A stretch of DNA of 58,211 nucleotides from an uncultured Bacteroides sp. Lineage in GTDB: Bacteria; Bacteroidota; Bacteroidia; Bacteroidales; Bacteroidaceae. Positions 50,052 to 58,211 of the stretch are shown here, one piece after another. A model generated the notes under the pieces. That model saw only the letters and a list, made by a program, of their open reading frames with translations, searched no databases and was not told the origin of the DNA. Each line of letters begins with the position of its first letter. Within the stretch, counting starts at the first letter, position 1. A program made the position numbers and the translations under genes. Location of the stretch: contig URYL01000014.1 of the NCBI GenBank assembly GCA_900552075.1, forward strand, positions 1 to 58,211, read 5' to 3'.

Positions 50052-51707
50052 ATGAAAACGAATCTATTATTCATTATTTTATTGAGTTGCTTATTTTTCT
50101 CATGCAAGAATAACACTTCATTGCCAGAAGTAACTCAAGTTCCTTTCAAGGTCTCAGATTCAGACAAATATGGTATGATGAATGTTGATGGAAGCATTTT
50201 GTTTGAAGATGAGTTTGATCAGCTTCCATCTATTGCTGTTAATGGCATTTTTACTGTTAAGAACAAGCAAGATGAATTGGAATATTTCAAAGCGGACAAG
50301 AAGCCAAAACAAATTACTGAAGCTAGTTATATCGATGGAGGATATTATACAGAGGGGGTTATTCCTGTTGTGAAATCTGAACGTCCAATTTCATTTATAG
50401 ATAAGAATGGAAAAGAGCTTTTTGTTCTTGGTACTTTTGAAGGGAAAAGAATACAGTCGGTTAATGCCTATTTTTCAGACGGATTGATGATGTTTGTTAC
50501 AGAAGAAGGTAAGTGTGGTTATATCAATTCTAAAGGACAAGTTGTTATAAAGCCAACTTTTGATGTTGCCTTTCCATTTAATGAAAAAGTTGCGATAGTT
50601 GGAAAAAATACATCTGGGAATGAAGATATGAAATTTTCAGTTATTGATTGCTCTGGTAAAGAAATAGCACAATTAAAGGGGGTAAAAGAAGTCTTAAATT
50701 GGGACAATATGTATTTTAGTGAGGTATTCACAAGAGGTAATAAAGCTTTTGATAAAAAAGGAGAATTAATTTTCCGTTCTCCAGCTAAATGGAAGGTATT
50801 TTTACCTTTTAATGGAGATTATACTATGTTTCAGGATGATAATGATAAATGTGGTATTACAAATAAAAAAGGAGAAATAGTTATCCGAGCTAAATATAAT
50901 TGGGGAATAAGAAATATTGGAAAAAATTTTATTGGGGTAGAGCAATCTGATTCTAAATATAGTCTATCTTTTTTGGATGATAATGACAATCGTATTGAAA
51001 AAATAGAGGATATAGAAGATTTCTCTTTATTTATAGCAAACAAGGGTATTGTACAAGAACAAAATGAATACTATTTTATTGACCGCTCAGGAAAAGCTAT
51101 TAACAACAATAATTATTCATTCATTTATATTCCTTCATTAGTTTCTTCATTTTGGTATCCAAACTCATTGTTCCTAGCTTATCTACACAAAGAAAATTCA
51201 TCTTCAATGAAGATGGTAGAAAGTGATTATTATCCTAGCCAGGAAGCAATATCTTCTGTTTTAAATGTATTAAACACTAGAGGAGTTGGCAATATCCAAA
51301 TAGGAATGAGTTTACAAGCAGCCATGAAATATTACAATATGGGAGATAGTGATAAACACAGCTATGACTATTGGGATAATTTTGAAGGAATCAAAGGTAT
51401 CGGTAATTTAAAGACAAATTATAGAATACAGTTTAATGATTATATATCTGATTATTCAGGGTATAATTACAATACTACTATTCGTCATATCATAATAAAT
51501 ATTGATAGAAGCGAAGTTACTTGTTCAAACGCGGAAAAACGACTTTATGATGCGGCTATTAATTATTTGAAGAATATCGGTTTTACCAAAACAGGACATA
51601 CCGATGATTGGATGGATGAAGAGTGGGATATTTATAGTAATGACAAATATTCTTATTATATAGCTGTAAATAAGGATGCTTCTAAATTATGCTTGGAAAG
51701 TAAGTAA
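50052..51707 (+). CDS. WG-repeat lipoprotein
   Basis: 551 residues. Lipoprotein signal (LSCLFFSC, Cys18). From about residue 35 the protein is built of WG/KWG-type beta repeats: KYGMMNVDGSILFEDEFDQL, PISFIDKNGKELFVLG, KCGYINSKGQVVIKPTFD, KCGITNKKGEIVIRAKYNWG and YYFIDRSGKAINNNNY. A different C-terminal domain (about 415-551) begins GVGNIQIGMSLQAAMKYYN. Such repeats are thought to bind partners on the cell surface or in the periplasm. Low GC against neighbours. First of three genes on the same strand with 32 and 13 bp between them. Confidence 0.8.
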   Translation: MKTNLLFIILLSCLFFSCKNNTSLPEVTQVPFKVSDSDKYGMMNVDGSILFEDEFDQLPSIAVNGIFTVKNKQDELEYFKADKKPKQITEASYIDGGYYTEGVIPVVKSERPISFIDKNGKELFVLGTFEGKRIQSVNAYFSDGLMMFVTEEGKCGYINSKGQVVIKPTFDVAFPFNEKVAIVGKNTSGNEDMKFSVIDCSGKEIAQLKGVKEVLNWDNMYFSEVFTRGNKAFDKKGELIFRSPAKWKVFLPFNGDYTMFQDDNDKCGITNKKGEIVIRAKYNWGIRNIGKNFIGVEQSDSKYSLSFLDDNDNRIEKIEDIEDFSLFIANKGIVQEQNEYYFIDRSGKAINNNNYSFIYIPSLVSSFWYPNSLFLAYLHKENSSSMKMVESDYYPSQEAISSVLNVLNTRGVGNIQIGMSLQAAMKYYNMGDSDKHSYDYWDNFEGIKGIGNLKTNYRIQFNDYISDYSGYNYNTTIRHIIINIDRSEVTCSNAEKRLYDAAINYLKNIGFTKTGHTDDWMDEEWDIYSNDKYSYYIAVNKDASKLCLESK

Positions 51708-51739
51708 TAGAGTCTTAATTGTATAAGGTTTATAATATT

Positions 51740-52363
51740 ATGATTGCGGCAATTATTCTCTTTGGGATTATCAGTTACTTCATTTGGAAAAAAACAGAAT
51801 GTATAAAATCTGATTATCAGCCTATTGCTATAAGGAGGTTATTTTATTTACCTATTATGCAATTTATTTTTTGTTTTTGCTTTTGTCTGTTCTCTTTCAT
51901 CTTTGATGGTGATTTACCTAAAGATGAAATAAATCAGTTCGTAGAAGAACATGAACTAATTGGAGATTTGTCTTCTGCATTACTTGGCTTGGATTTGAGT
52001 TCAGACCAGATAACAATGTATATGATTACTGAGAATCTTCATTCTAAAGCGACTTATATTTTAATTGGTAGTGTAATAATGATGTTGGTACAGATTGTTG
52101 GAGCATATAGCCAAAAGATTGATAAACTTATTATTGAAGGTGTCGCAGCAGTTCATACTTTTTGCATTTTCTATATCGGTAATTTATTAGGAGAAGCTTT
52201 TGATTTCATGTTAAGTCAAATGGGGACAATTAAATTGATAAATGCCATAAATGAGGATTCTTCATCTACAATGTGGGGAATTGTAGCTGTCTGGTTTATT
52301 CCTTTCCATTATTTATACCATTTTGTACTTGAGAAATATTTTCAAAATTCAATAATGAACTAA
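51740..52363 (+). CDS. Polytopic membrane protein of unknown family
   Basis: 207 residues with five or so hydrophobic segments (residues 1-14, about 38-56, 95-116, 130-150 and 180-195) and a soluble loop between the second and third (FDGDLPKDEINQFVEEHELIG). The start ATG 51740 is preferred to a TTG at 51719. It is distantly similar to the first 250 residues of the next gene product: both have ISYF or VAYF plus Lys/Arg, then IRRLFYLPIMQFI against IRDTLIIPIVQII, then IGDLSSAL against LGDLGKGL. No known family recognised. Middle gene of the cassette. Confidence 0.7.
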   Translation: MIAAIILFGIISYFIWKKTECIKSDYQPIAIRRLFYLPIMQFIFCFCFCLFSFIFDGDLPKDEINQFVEEHELIGDLSSALLGLDLSSDQITMYMITENLHSKATYILIGSVIMMLVQIVGAYSQKIDKLIIEGVAAVHTFCIFYIGNLLGEAFDFMLSQMGTIKLINAINEDSSSTMWGIVAVWFIPFHYLYHFVLEKYFQNSIMN

Positions 52364-52376
52364 TATCTTAAAACTT

Positions 52377-54011
52377 ATGGATGTACCCATGACTTTGACA
52401 ACAAAACAAAAGATATTGATTATCATAGGAGCTATCATATTTCTTATAGCAGACATAAGTATGATAGAAAGAATAGTGATTATAGCTGGTATTGTTGCAT
52501 ATTTTTTTATGCGTAAACAATTATTGGTAGATAATTCAATCGAATATACTAAAAAAATAAGAGATACACTAATTATTCCTATCGTACAGATAATAGCATC
52601 TTTTTTCCTTTTTGAAGAAGCTTCAAGTGCTGTTAAATCAGCTGGTAAAATAGATAGTCTTCACGACATATCAACCTATACTCCATTTTTAGGTGATTTG
52701 GGTAAAGGATTGGATATAGCTAATCAACTTGGTGTATTACCAGACATAGAACGTTCACAAAGTACATTAGAATATATAAATTCTGCAACGACAGTAAATA
52801 ATGTAGTAAGTTTCGGAGCTATACTTATAATTATTCTTGCCATAGCTGAATTATATAGTGTTTTCCATTTGGGAAAATTTACAAAGAAACAAATGCTTAT
52901 GCTCTATGGAGGAGCATCTATTGCTTTCATTGTATGCAGCATTTACTTTGGTATATATATGGAGAAATTTATGAGTGTATTAGCTGGTATTTTTTCAGGT
53001 ACAGATGAATACCCTTTTGCTATTATTTTCCCAATAGTGACTTTAATACTAGTAGGAGCATTCTATAAGGCTTATTCCAATGCTTTAGAGAATCTATTTA
53101 ACTATTCTCTACCTGAGTCGGTAAAAGAGAACAATTTACAAGAGCAACCTAATAGACAATCTGAAGAACAGATTGATAGGAATAGTTCTGAGCCAAAAGT
53201 ACAGTCAGAGCCTATGCAGGTTGAAGAAACTGGAAGAATAAAGGAGAAGCTGGAAACTCCCCCACAGGCTAAAATCATCATAAAAGAAAAAGCAGAGCAG
53301 AAGTCATTTTTTCGTTTTAATATTTTATTTGGTATAGGACTAGTTGTATTAATGGGGATAGTAGCTTTGTGGATTTTACAGAGTAATGAAAAGGATAATT
53401 CAACTCCGGTAGTGGAAAATTATTCAGAACCAATTATTCAACAAGAAGATACAATAACCGAAGCTACTAGCACTACCAATCAGTTTGAATATATCAATGA
53501 AACAAGAGGAAATTATGAGGTTGATATAGAGTGGCCTATTTCATTGATTGGAATGAAGGATGTAAGTGGAATACAGTTAGCTATAGCTCAAAAAGCATTT
53601 AATAGCAATATCTATGATATTCATAGTTGTGTTGAAAAGTATTTTAAAGAAGGCAACGAAAGTGCTTCGCTTGGTGAATGTGAAACTGCTGGTAAGGTTA
53701 CGGTAAAATTCCAACAAAGGCTAAACAATCTTTATGTTTTCAAGATTCAAATTTATGCTGATTTAGGAGGAGGTACCGGATTATCCTTAATTTATAGGGA
53801 TGAATATGTTTATTTTGATAAAGAAATGGGCAGAACTTTAGAAATCAGTGACTTATTCAATGATTATTCCCAGACCTTATTTTTAGTAAATAATCATATT
53901 TCTTTAGATGAATATGCCAGTAAAGCAACAGAACTACCTGAGAATTTTATAATTTCTTCATCTGGAATTACATTTATATTCCCCAAATATAGTATTGGTT
54001 ATGGTTATTAA
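52377..54011 (+). CDS. Membrane protein with C-terminal DUF3298-like domain, cut by in-frame TAA
   Basis: 544 residues. N-terminal module (residues 1-240) with several TM helices, similar to the preceding gene product; a charged Glu/Gln-rich linker (about 250-310); a TM helix (FNILFGIGLVVLMGIVALWI, near 320); and an extracytoplasmic domain that ends FIISSSGITFIFPKYSIGYGY, the pattern of DUF3298/RsiV-type domains. The TAA at 54009-54011 is followed in the same frame by GEVEISLTYEELNNVLSDSF and a stop at 54090-54092, exactly the expected final strand and helix. The full-length form would be 571 residues. Confidence 0.75.
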   Translation: MDVPMTLTTKQKILIIIGAIIFLIADISMIERIVIIAGIVAYFFMRKQLLVDNSIEYTKKIRDTLIIPIVQIIASFFLFEEASSAVKSAGKIDSLHDISTYTPFLGDLGKGLDIANQLGVLPDIERSQSTLEYINSATTVNNVVSFGAILIIILAIAELYSVFHLGKFTKKQMLMLYGGASIAFIVCSIYFGIYMEKFMSVLAGIFSGTDEYPFAIIFPIVTLILVGAFYKAYSNALENLFNYSLPESVKENNLQEQPNRQSEEQIDRNSSEPKVQSEPMQVEETGRIKEKLETPPQAKIIIKEKAEQKSFFRFNILFGIGLVVLMGIVALWILQSNEKDNSTPVVENYSEPIIQQEDTITEATSTTNQFEYINETRGNYEVDIEWPISLIGMKDVSGIQLAIAQKAFNSNIYDIHSCVEKYFKEGNESASLGECETAGKVTVKFQQRLNNLYVFKIQIYADLGGGTGLSLIYRDEYVYFDKEMGRTLEISDLFNDYSQTLFLVNNHISLDEYASKATELPENFIISSSGITFIFPKYSIGYGY

Positions 54012-54119
54012 GGGGAGGTTGAAATATCTTTAACCTATGAAGAACTGAATAACGTACTATCAGACAGTTTCAAAAATGCAATAGGAAAATAGTTTTTATT
54101 CTGTTTGTAGCTTTCAAAG

Positions 54120-54158
54120 GAACGCCTAGGATATTCAATCTTAGTGCGTTCTTTTTTT
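54120..54158 (+). terminator. Terminator after the three-gene cassette
   Basis: GAACGCCTA pairs with TAGTGCGTTC (one bulged T) and is followed by seven T. Confidence 0.75.
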
Positions 54159-54238
54159 GTATCTATCTCTCAAAATGACAAAACGTGATTCTGGTAGATT
54201 GAAACTCTAACTAATGACAAATAATAATACCTACAACT

Positions 54239-54490
54239 ATGTTAGGAAACCTAATGAATATATTCTTTGACGGTACTTTAGAAGAATCGTCAGAGCGTCA
54301 GGTTAGAGAAACTACCCCTGATGTTACCCCAAAAAGTAGTACAATCGCCAATCCCATCCCTGAAAAGTATAAGAAAGATGTAGAAGCCTTACGAAAGAAG
54401 TATGGAGAGAATTTTAAAACTGGTCTCTGCATTGAAATAACACTGAAAGAGCTTCTGGAGATATGCCCGAGAGAAAGAAGGCGAACTGAT
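54239..54490 (+). pseudogene. Small accessory protein gene cut by the IS21 element
   Basis: 84 codons remain before IS21 sequence begins: MLGNLMNIFFDGTLEESSER, then IPEKYKKDVEALRKKYGENF and ITLKELLEICPRERRRTD. The tail LLEICPRxRRRTD is the start of a conserved C-terminal block seen in small proteins of Bacteroides mobile elements; the remaining 25-40 residues are gone. The frame reads on into IS21 (to 54580), which is an artefact. Function unknown. Confidence 0.6.
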
Positions 54491-54574
54491 TGCAGAAAAC
54501 GGTTGATATCCGTTCACCCAAAACGGGAATATCCGTTCACTTTTCCGTCTCTTTATCTTAATGGCGATGCAAAT

Positions 54575-55363
54575 TTATAGTTTTTCTTCTTTCATGCTGT
54601 TGCTTGATCGTTTTTTTTGACGCATACTCTCACCCTGTAACTCGAAGCGGACACTGGTGTGCACCAGCCTGTCAAGGATGGCATTGGCTGCAGTGGTGTT
54701 ACCTTTCATCACATCATACCAATTGGCAACCGGCAGTTGTGATATGATGATAGTGGCTTTCTGCCCGTGGCGGTCTTCGATGATCTCCATAAAGTCAAGC
54801 AGCTGCTGACCGTCAAGCACCTTCATTCCGAAGTCGTCCAGTATAAGCAGGTCTGTCTGTGCCAGCCTGGCAAAGAACCGGTGCAGTGTACTGGATATGC
54901 GGGCAAGACAGACTTCCTCAAAGAGCCGGTACAGGTTGTAATAGGCCACTTTATAGCCGTTCATGCAGGCCTGATGTCCGAGTGCCGTTCCTAGCCAGCT
55001 TTTACCGGTTCCTGCCGCACCCGTAATGAGTACGGACATTCCGTTTTTTACATAGTCACATGTGGTCAGATTGAGCACCTTCTGCTTGTCCACACTACGT
55101 CTGCTGTCATAGATGACCTCGCTGATGGAGGCCTGATAGCGGAAGCGTGTGTTTTTTACCAGACGGGAGTTTCGGCTCTGGGTGCGGTTGTCCAGTTCGG
55201 CCTGTATGAGCAGTTGCAGACCGTCTCTCAAGGAGAGCGACTCTGTCTGTCGCGTCTCCTGCATGGTTGCCCAGTAATGCGCCATTCCGGGCATCCTGAG
55301 GCTTTTCAGGGCATTGGTTATTTCATCCATATATTCTTTTTGGGGGTATGTGAATGTTGTCAT
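54575..55363 (-). CDS. istB: IS21 ATPase helper of transposition
   Basis: 262 residues, AAA+ ATPase that assists IstA. N-terminal helical part (NALKSLRMPGMAHYWATMQE), Walker A GAAGTGKSWLG, Walker B LLILDDFGMK, sensor region ATIIISQLPVANW and C-terminal LVHTSVRFELQGESMR. Full length with no lesion. The start codon overlaps the istA stop (ATGA type). Confidence 0.95.
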   Translation of the reverse strand: MTTFTYPQKEYMDEITNALKSLRMPGMAHYWATMQETRQTESLSLRDGLQLLIQAELDNRTQSRNSRLVKNTRFRYQASISEVIYDSRRSVDKQKVLNLTTCDYVKNGMSVLITGAAGTGKSWLGTALGHQACMNGYKVAYYNLYRLFEEVCLARISSTLHRFFARLAQTDLLILDDFGMKVLDGQQLLDFMEIIEDRHGQKATIIISQLPVANWYDVMKGNTTAANAILDRLVHTSVRFELQGESMRQKKRSSNSMKEEKL

Positions 55364-56922
55364 TTGAATTGGGCTTTACCACGGATATTACTATGTTCCG
55401 GAGGAGCGAAGGAAGAGGACGGCTGTTCAATGCTTGCACATTTGCTCTCCACCAGCGAACGGATAAACCGGTAATTGCATCTGTCCAGCCTCAGGGCTGT
55501 CTCGCATGCCTTGTGGAAAATGTTCGGGTCACTGATCCTCTGCAGGTTCAGAAGCCCGTCACAGGTCCTGTAGTGAGTCTCGGGAGGCATGCTGGAAGAG
55601 TAGAAGATGCGGCTTACCACAGCTCCCAATATATCAGACGCACGCTCTGCGCGCTCTATATATGACCTGGCACTCAGCCCCCTGTATTCCTGCGAGCTGC
55701 TGGCAAGATGTTCTTTTACAATCGTATATTTCCCTTTGCTGTAGTCACGGATATGGGTTGCTACCAGTTCGCCCTCCACATAGATCTTTACCAGCGTGCG
55801 GGTGTATGCCACATGTGCGGTCTTGGATATGTGACGGTACGGGACAGTGTAATAATGCTGGTTCCTTCCCAGATAGATGCAGCAGTTACCTGACACCTTC
55901 AGGTCCGTGTATGAAACAATCTCAAAATCCCTCTCGGGCAATGGCATGAGATTGGGCTTGTCTATGGCAAGGAAGCGTTCCTCACGTGTGTAAGGATGCT
56001 TCTGCATGCGTTTCTGGTTGTGCGCCTTCATCTTGAGGGAAGCTGCCCGGTTGAGTTCTTCCAGGGAGTAGAAGGTTTCGTTGCGGAGTTCCGCAAACAC
56101 ACGCATATAAACCAGTCTGACAGTCCCCTCCACGTTTGTCTTGTCTTTGGGGTGGGCAGGACGTGCAGGAACAACAACGGTTCCGTAATGGTTTGCCATG
56201 TCCTCCATCACGCGGTTAAGTGACGGTTCATACCTGTCGGTCTTGACCACGGCAGACTTCAGGTTGTCAGGGACAAGTATCTTCGGAACATCCCCAAGAT
56301 GCTTCAGACACTGGATGACGGCATATACGAAGTCCTCCGTACACTGTGAACGAACGAAGAGGATATAGCCGTAGTCGCTTGCCGGAAGCGTGGCGACAAA
56401 CACCTGACAGGGTACCAGCTCTCCCGTTTCCCGGTCAACATATCCCATGGTGTCACCGGCAAAATCCAGGAACAGCTTTTCGCCGCCGGTACGCATGTCG
56501 GCCAGGATGGTAGACGGAGATTCCTTTCCGGCCTCGGTATTCTGGTTGTAGTGGTAGCGAAACTGTGTCAGGCTGTAATGGTTATCCGGATGTTCATTCC
56601 GGTATTCTTCACAAAGCAGCTTCAGTGTGACATGCTTGCGCTTCATCTCTTCCTGAAGATAAGGGAGGAGATGCTTGAATGTCTCGAAACGTCTGTCACT
56701 ATAAGCGGGATTGCCGCCCTTGAGACGGTGTTCAAGTACGGGGTCATCCAGTCTGAGAAGTTCGTCAATACTGAGACTGTCCGCGTTGACCTTGTTCATA
56801 TAATTGTTTACCGTCTCCTTGTTGATGCCGATTATCTCTGCGGCCTTACGGTTGGAGACTCCGTTCTTCTTCAATAGAAGCAGTTGTTTGATTTGACTCA
56901 TATTCTTACTCTTTCCTGCCAT
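55360..56922 (-). CDS. istA: IS21 transposase
   Basis: About 520 residues from MAGKSKNMSQIKQLLLLKKN. N-terminal HTH (NGVSNRKAAEIIGINKETVNNYM), then an RNase-H-like integrase core with FLDFAGDTMGYVD (first Asp), VPDNLKSAVVKTDRYEP (second Asp) and PKDKTNVEGTVRLVYMRVFAEL (Glu), the DDE set. A beta-barrel C-terminal part follows. The open frame extends to 56991, inside the terminal repeats; the later ATG at 56922 is preferred. Intact, so the element may be active. Confidence 0.93.
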   Translation of the reverse strand: MAGKSKNMSQIKQLLLLKKNGVSNRKAAEIIGINKETVNNYMNKVNADSLSIDELLRLDDPVLEHRLKGGNPAYSDRRFETFKHLLPYLQEEMKRKHVTLKLLCEEYRNEHPDNHYSLTQFRYHYNQNTEAGKESPSTILADMRTGGEKLFLDFAGDTMGYVDRETGELVPCQVFVATLPASDYGYILFVRSQCTEDFVYAVIQCLKHLGDVPKILVPDNLKSAVVKTDRYEPSLNRVMEDMANHYGTVVVPARPAHPKDKTNVEGTVRLVYMRVFAELRNETFYSLEELNRAASLKMKAHNQKRMQKHPYTREERFLAIDKPNLMPLPERDFEIVSYTDLKVSGNCCIYLGRNQHYYTVPYRHISKTAHVAYTRTLVKIYVEGELVATHIRDYSKGKYTIVKEHLASSSQEYRGLSARSYIERAERASDILGAVVSRIFYSSSMPPETHYRTCDGLLNLQRISDPNIFHKACETALRLDRCNYRFIRSLVESKCASIEQPSSSFAPPEHSNIRGKAQFK

Positions 56923-57184
56923 GGTCGTATTGTATGTCATTTGTTTTTGCATACAAAATACGTGATAAAGAGTAGAAAAGCGAACGGACATGCTCCGTTT
57001 TTAGAACAGGCGCTGCCGATGCGATGAAAATGTGAACGGATATGCTCCGTTTTCCGGACGTAAACACCTGTGGCTTTTCTCATTACATTTTCATAAGTGA
57101 ACGGGTATGCTCCGTTTTTTTAGGAAAAACCGGTTCTTGACTGTTATTCTGAAACCACTGAACGGATATGCTCCGTTTTCGGCA

Positions 57185-57934
57185 ATTGGGATAAACGCTT
57201 TGGATGGCGTCAGGAAAGCCTTTCAAACCGTCTATACAGGCAATAAGAATATCTCCAACTCCACGGTTCTGAAGTTCTGTCAGCACACTGAGCCAGAAGT
57301 TTGCTCCCTCATTCCTTGATATATACATTCCGAGCAGTTCCTTATGTCCTTCCTTGTCAATACCCAGCACATTATAGATTGCACGTGTAACCGCACAACC
57401 ACGTTCATCCGTTACTTTATAATGGATGGCATCCATCCAGACTATGGGATATACAGAATCAAGCATGCGTGATTTCCATGCCTTTATTTCCGGAAGTACA
57501 CGGTCTGTAATGGCGCTGATTGTATCAGCTGAGACACGGTTACCAAGATTCTCTTCCATCCAGTCACTGATTTCGCGTGTGCTGTTACCAAGAGCATACA
57601 GGCCGATTATACGGTCTGCAACACCTTCTGCCAGAATGGTCTCACGCTTTTTAATAAATTGTGGATCAAAACTAGAATTACGGTCACGGGGAGTAGATAC
57701 GGTTACCTCGCCCAATGGAGTCTGGACCTGTTTTTGCATTTTCCCGTTACGACGGTTACCCGTCTGACGTTCTTCTTCTGTAAGATGTGCATCCATCTCA
57801 CCTTCCAAAGCTGCATTCAGGATACTTTCCAATAAAGGGGCAAAAGCACCGTCTTTACCTAACAAGGGCTTGCCCGCTTTTAACTGTTCAATAGGCTTGT
57901 TCTTGATACTTTCAAAATCAAATTCTTCTTTCAT
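57185..57934 (-). pseudogene. IS256-family transposase, C-terminally truncated
   Basis: 250 codons remain of about 400. MKEEFDFESIKNKPIEQLKA at the start; RDRNSSFDPQFIKKRETILAEG; the first catalytic Asp in YPIVWMDAIHYKV and the second in ILIACIDGLKGFPDAIQ. The third catalytic residue (Glu) and the C-terminus are lost: coding sequence stops making sense at SVYPN, exactly where IS21 begins. The frame then reads through IS21 terminal repeats to 57083. Cannot be functional. Confidence 0.9.
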
Positions 57935-57991
57935 AAAAAAACTGTGTTAGCAAAGTTAATATTTTATTTTACTCTTTGCTGACACAGTTTA
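57185..57991 (-). mobile_element. IS256-family insertion sequence, 3' part missing
   Basis: The outer end at 57990 has AACTGTGTCAGCAAAGAG (read inward on the minus strand), followed by a second related motif (AACTTTGCTAACACAG) just before the transposase start, so the left end is intact. The other end is replaced by IS21 at 57184. Confidence 0.8.
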
Positions 57992-58078
57992 ATTTACATC
58001 CTCTTCAATAATGCAGAATAAGACAGATAAGTGCATTTAGCTCGTTTCTAAATCGTTACCTATTAAAAAAGCATATTC

Positions 58079-58210
58079 TTATAAACTGCTTATTTTTAGC
58101 GTGTAGGATAAATGGTGATGCCTAGCGGTATGAAATGTGATTCGTTTCTTGATGTTACACAAAATGGCTATATCCTTTAGGTATTTGTTTATATCTGCTG
58201 GGTCTTGAAT
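58079..58210 (-). pseudogene. Tyrosine integrase remnant, cut by the window edge
   Basis: 44 codons enter from the window end and read IQDPADINKYLKDIAILCNI, then KKRITFHTARHHHLSYTLKI and a stop at 58079. NxYLKxIAxxCxIxKxITFHxARH is the Bacteroides tyrosine-recombinase block with the catalytic HxxRH; after the RH the sequence no longer matches and soon stops, and the catalytic Tyr is absent. The gene would extend beyond the window on its 5' side. Between it and the IS256 end (57992-58078) nothing is recognised. Confidence 0.65.
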
Positions 58211-58211
58211 T

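Larger units (their letters stand above)
54491..57184 (-). mobile_element. IS21-family insertion sequence, complete (about 2.7 kb)
   Basis: Ends TGCAGAAAACGG (54491) and, inverted, TGCCGAAAACGG (57184), TG...CA type. Contains istA and istB overlapping by 4 bp on the minus strand. Iterated copies of a GTGAACGGATATnCnCCGTTTT-like repeat lie inside the ends: two on the istB side (54496-54517, 54520-54540, inverted) and four on the istA side (56982-57000, 57032-57053, 57097-57120, 57158-57180). Such multiple terminal repeats are the IstA binding sites of the family. The two flanks belong to different genes and no clear target duplication is seen. Confidence 0.9.

Overview
The window reads as a chromosomal segment of a gut Bacteroidaceae bacterium (Bacteroides or Phocaeicola-like; genus not certain). 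Reasons: many promoters match the Bacteroidetes pattern TAnnTTTG with weak TTTG upstream; starts lack strong Shine-Dalgarno sites; the gene content (GH29 fucosidase, leuA-C-D-A2-B operon, DUF4348-type lipoprotein, His-rich DUF6769-like protein before CusBAC, SDR plus UxuA) is typical of that group.

Layout. 0-9.2 kb: fucosidase, pncB, then a branched-chain amino acid operon (leuA, leuC, leuD, a second LeuA-like/citramalate synthase candidate, leuB) preceded by a Leu-rich leader peptide with mutually exclusive 10-bp hairpins, i.e. a transcription attenuator. 9.2-20.3 kb: housekeeping genes (msrA, TPR protein, MFS transporter, pheS, murB, metallo-beta-lactamase-fold protein, glyS, FKBP isomerase, lytic transglycosylase). 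20.4-26.4 kb: His-rich small protein and a heavy-metal RND efflux operon. 26.6-30.4 kb: a probable operon of beta-propeller protein, flavodoxin-like protein and catalase, divergent from a LysR regulator. 30.5-36.2 kb: metA, U32 peptidase-family protein, zinc-ribbon membrane lipoprotein, ABC-F ATPase, tRNA-Lys.

36.3-54.1 kb is a variable region with many decayed genes: Crp/Fnr regulator, GNAT fragment, outer-membrane receptor, Crp relic, NlpE-like lipoprotein with an unlisted 38-residue membrane protein, an AraC gene broken by one in-frame TAA, a mannonate pathway pair (SDR, UxuA), an AraC/Bcr-CflA divergent pair with a direct-repeat operator, a HAD relic, an M48 peptidase with a shifted C-terminus, and an AT-rich three-gene cell-envelope cassette (WG-repeat lipoprotein plus two distantly similar membrane proteins). 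54.2-58.2 kb is mobile debris: a truncated accessory gene, a complete IS21-family element (istAB), a 3'-truncated IS256-family transposase and a decayed tyrosine integrase running off the window.

The best candidates for something undescribed are the leader attenuator of the leu operon, the three-gene envelope cassette at 50.0-54.1 kb, and the AraC direct-repeat operator. No rRNA, CRISPR array or known defence system was seen.
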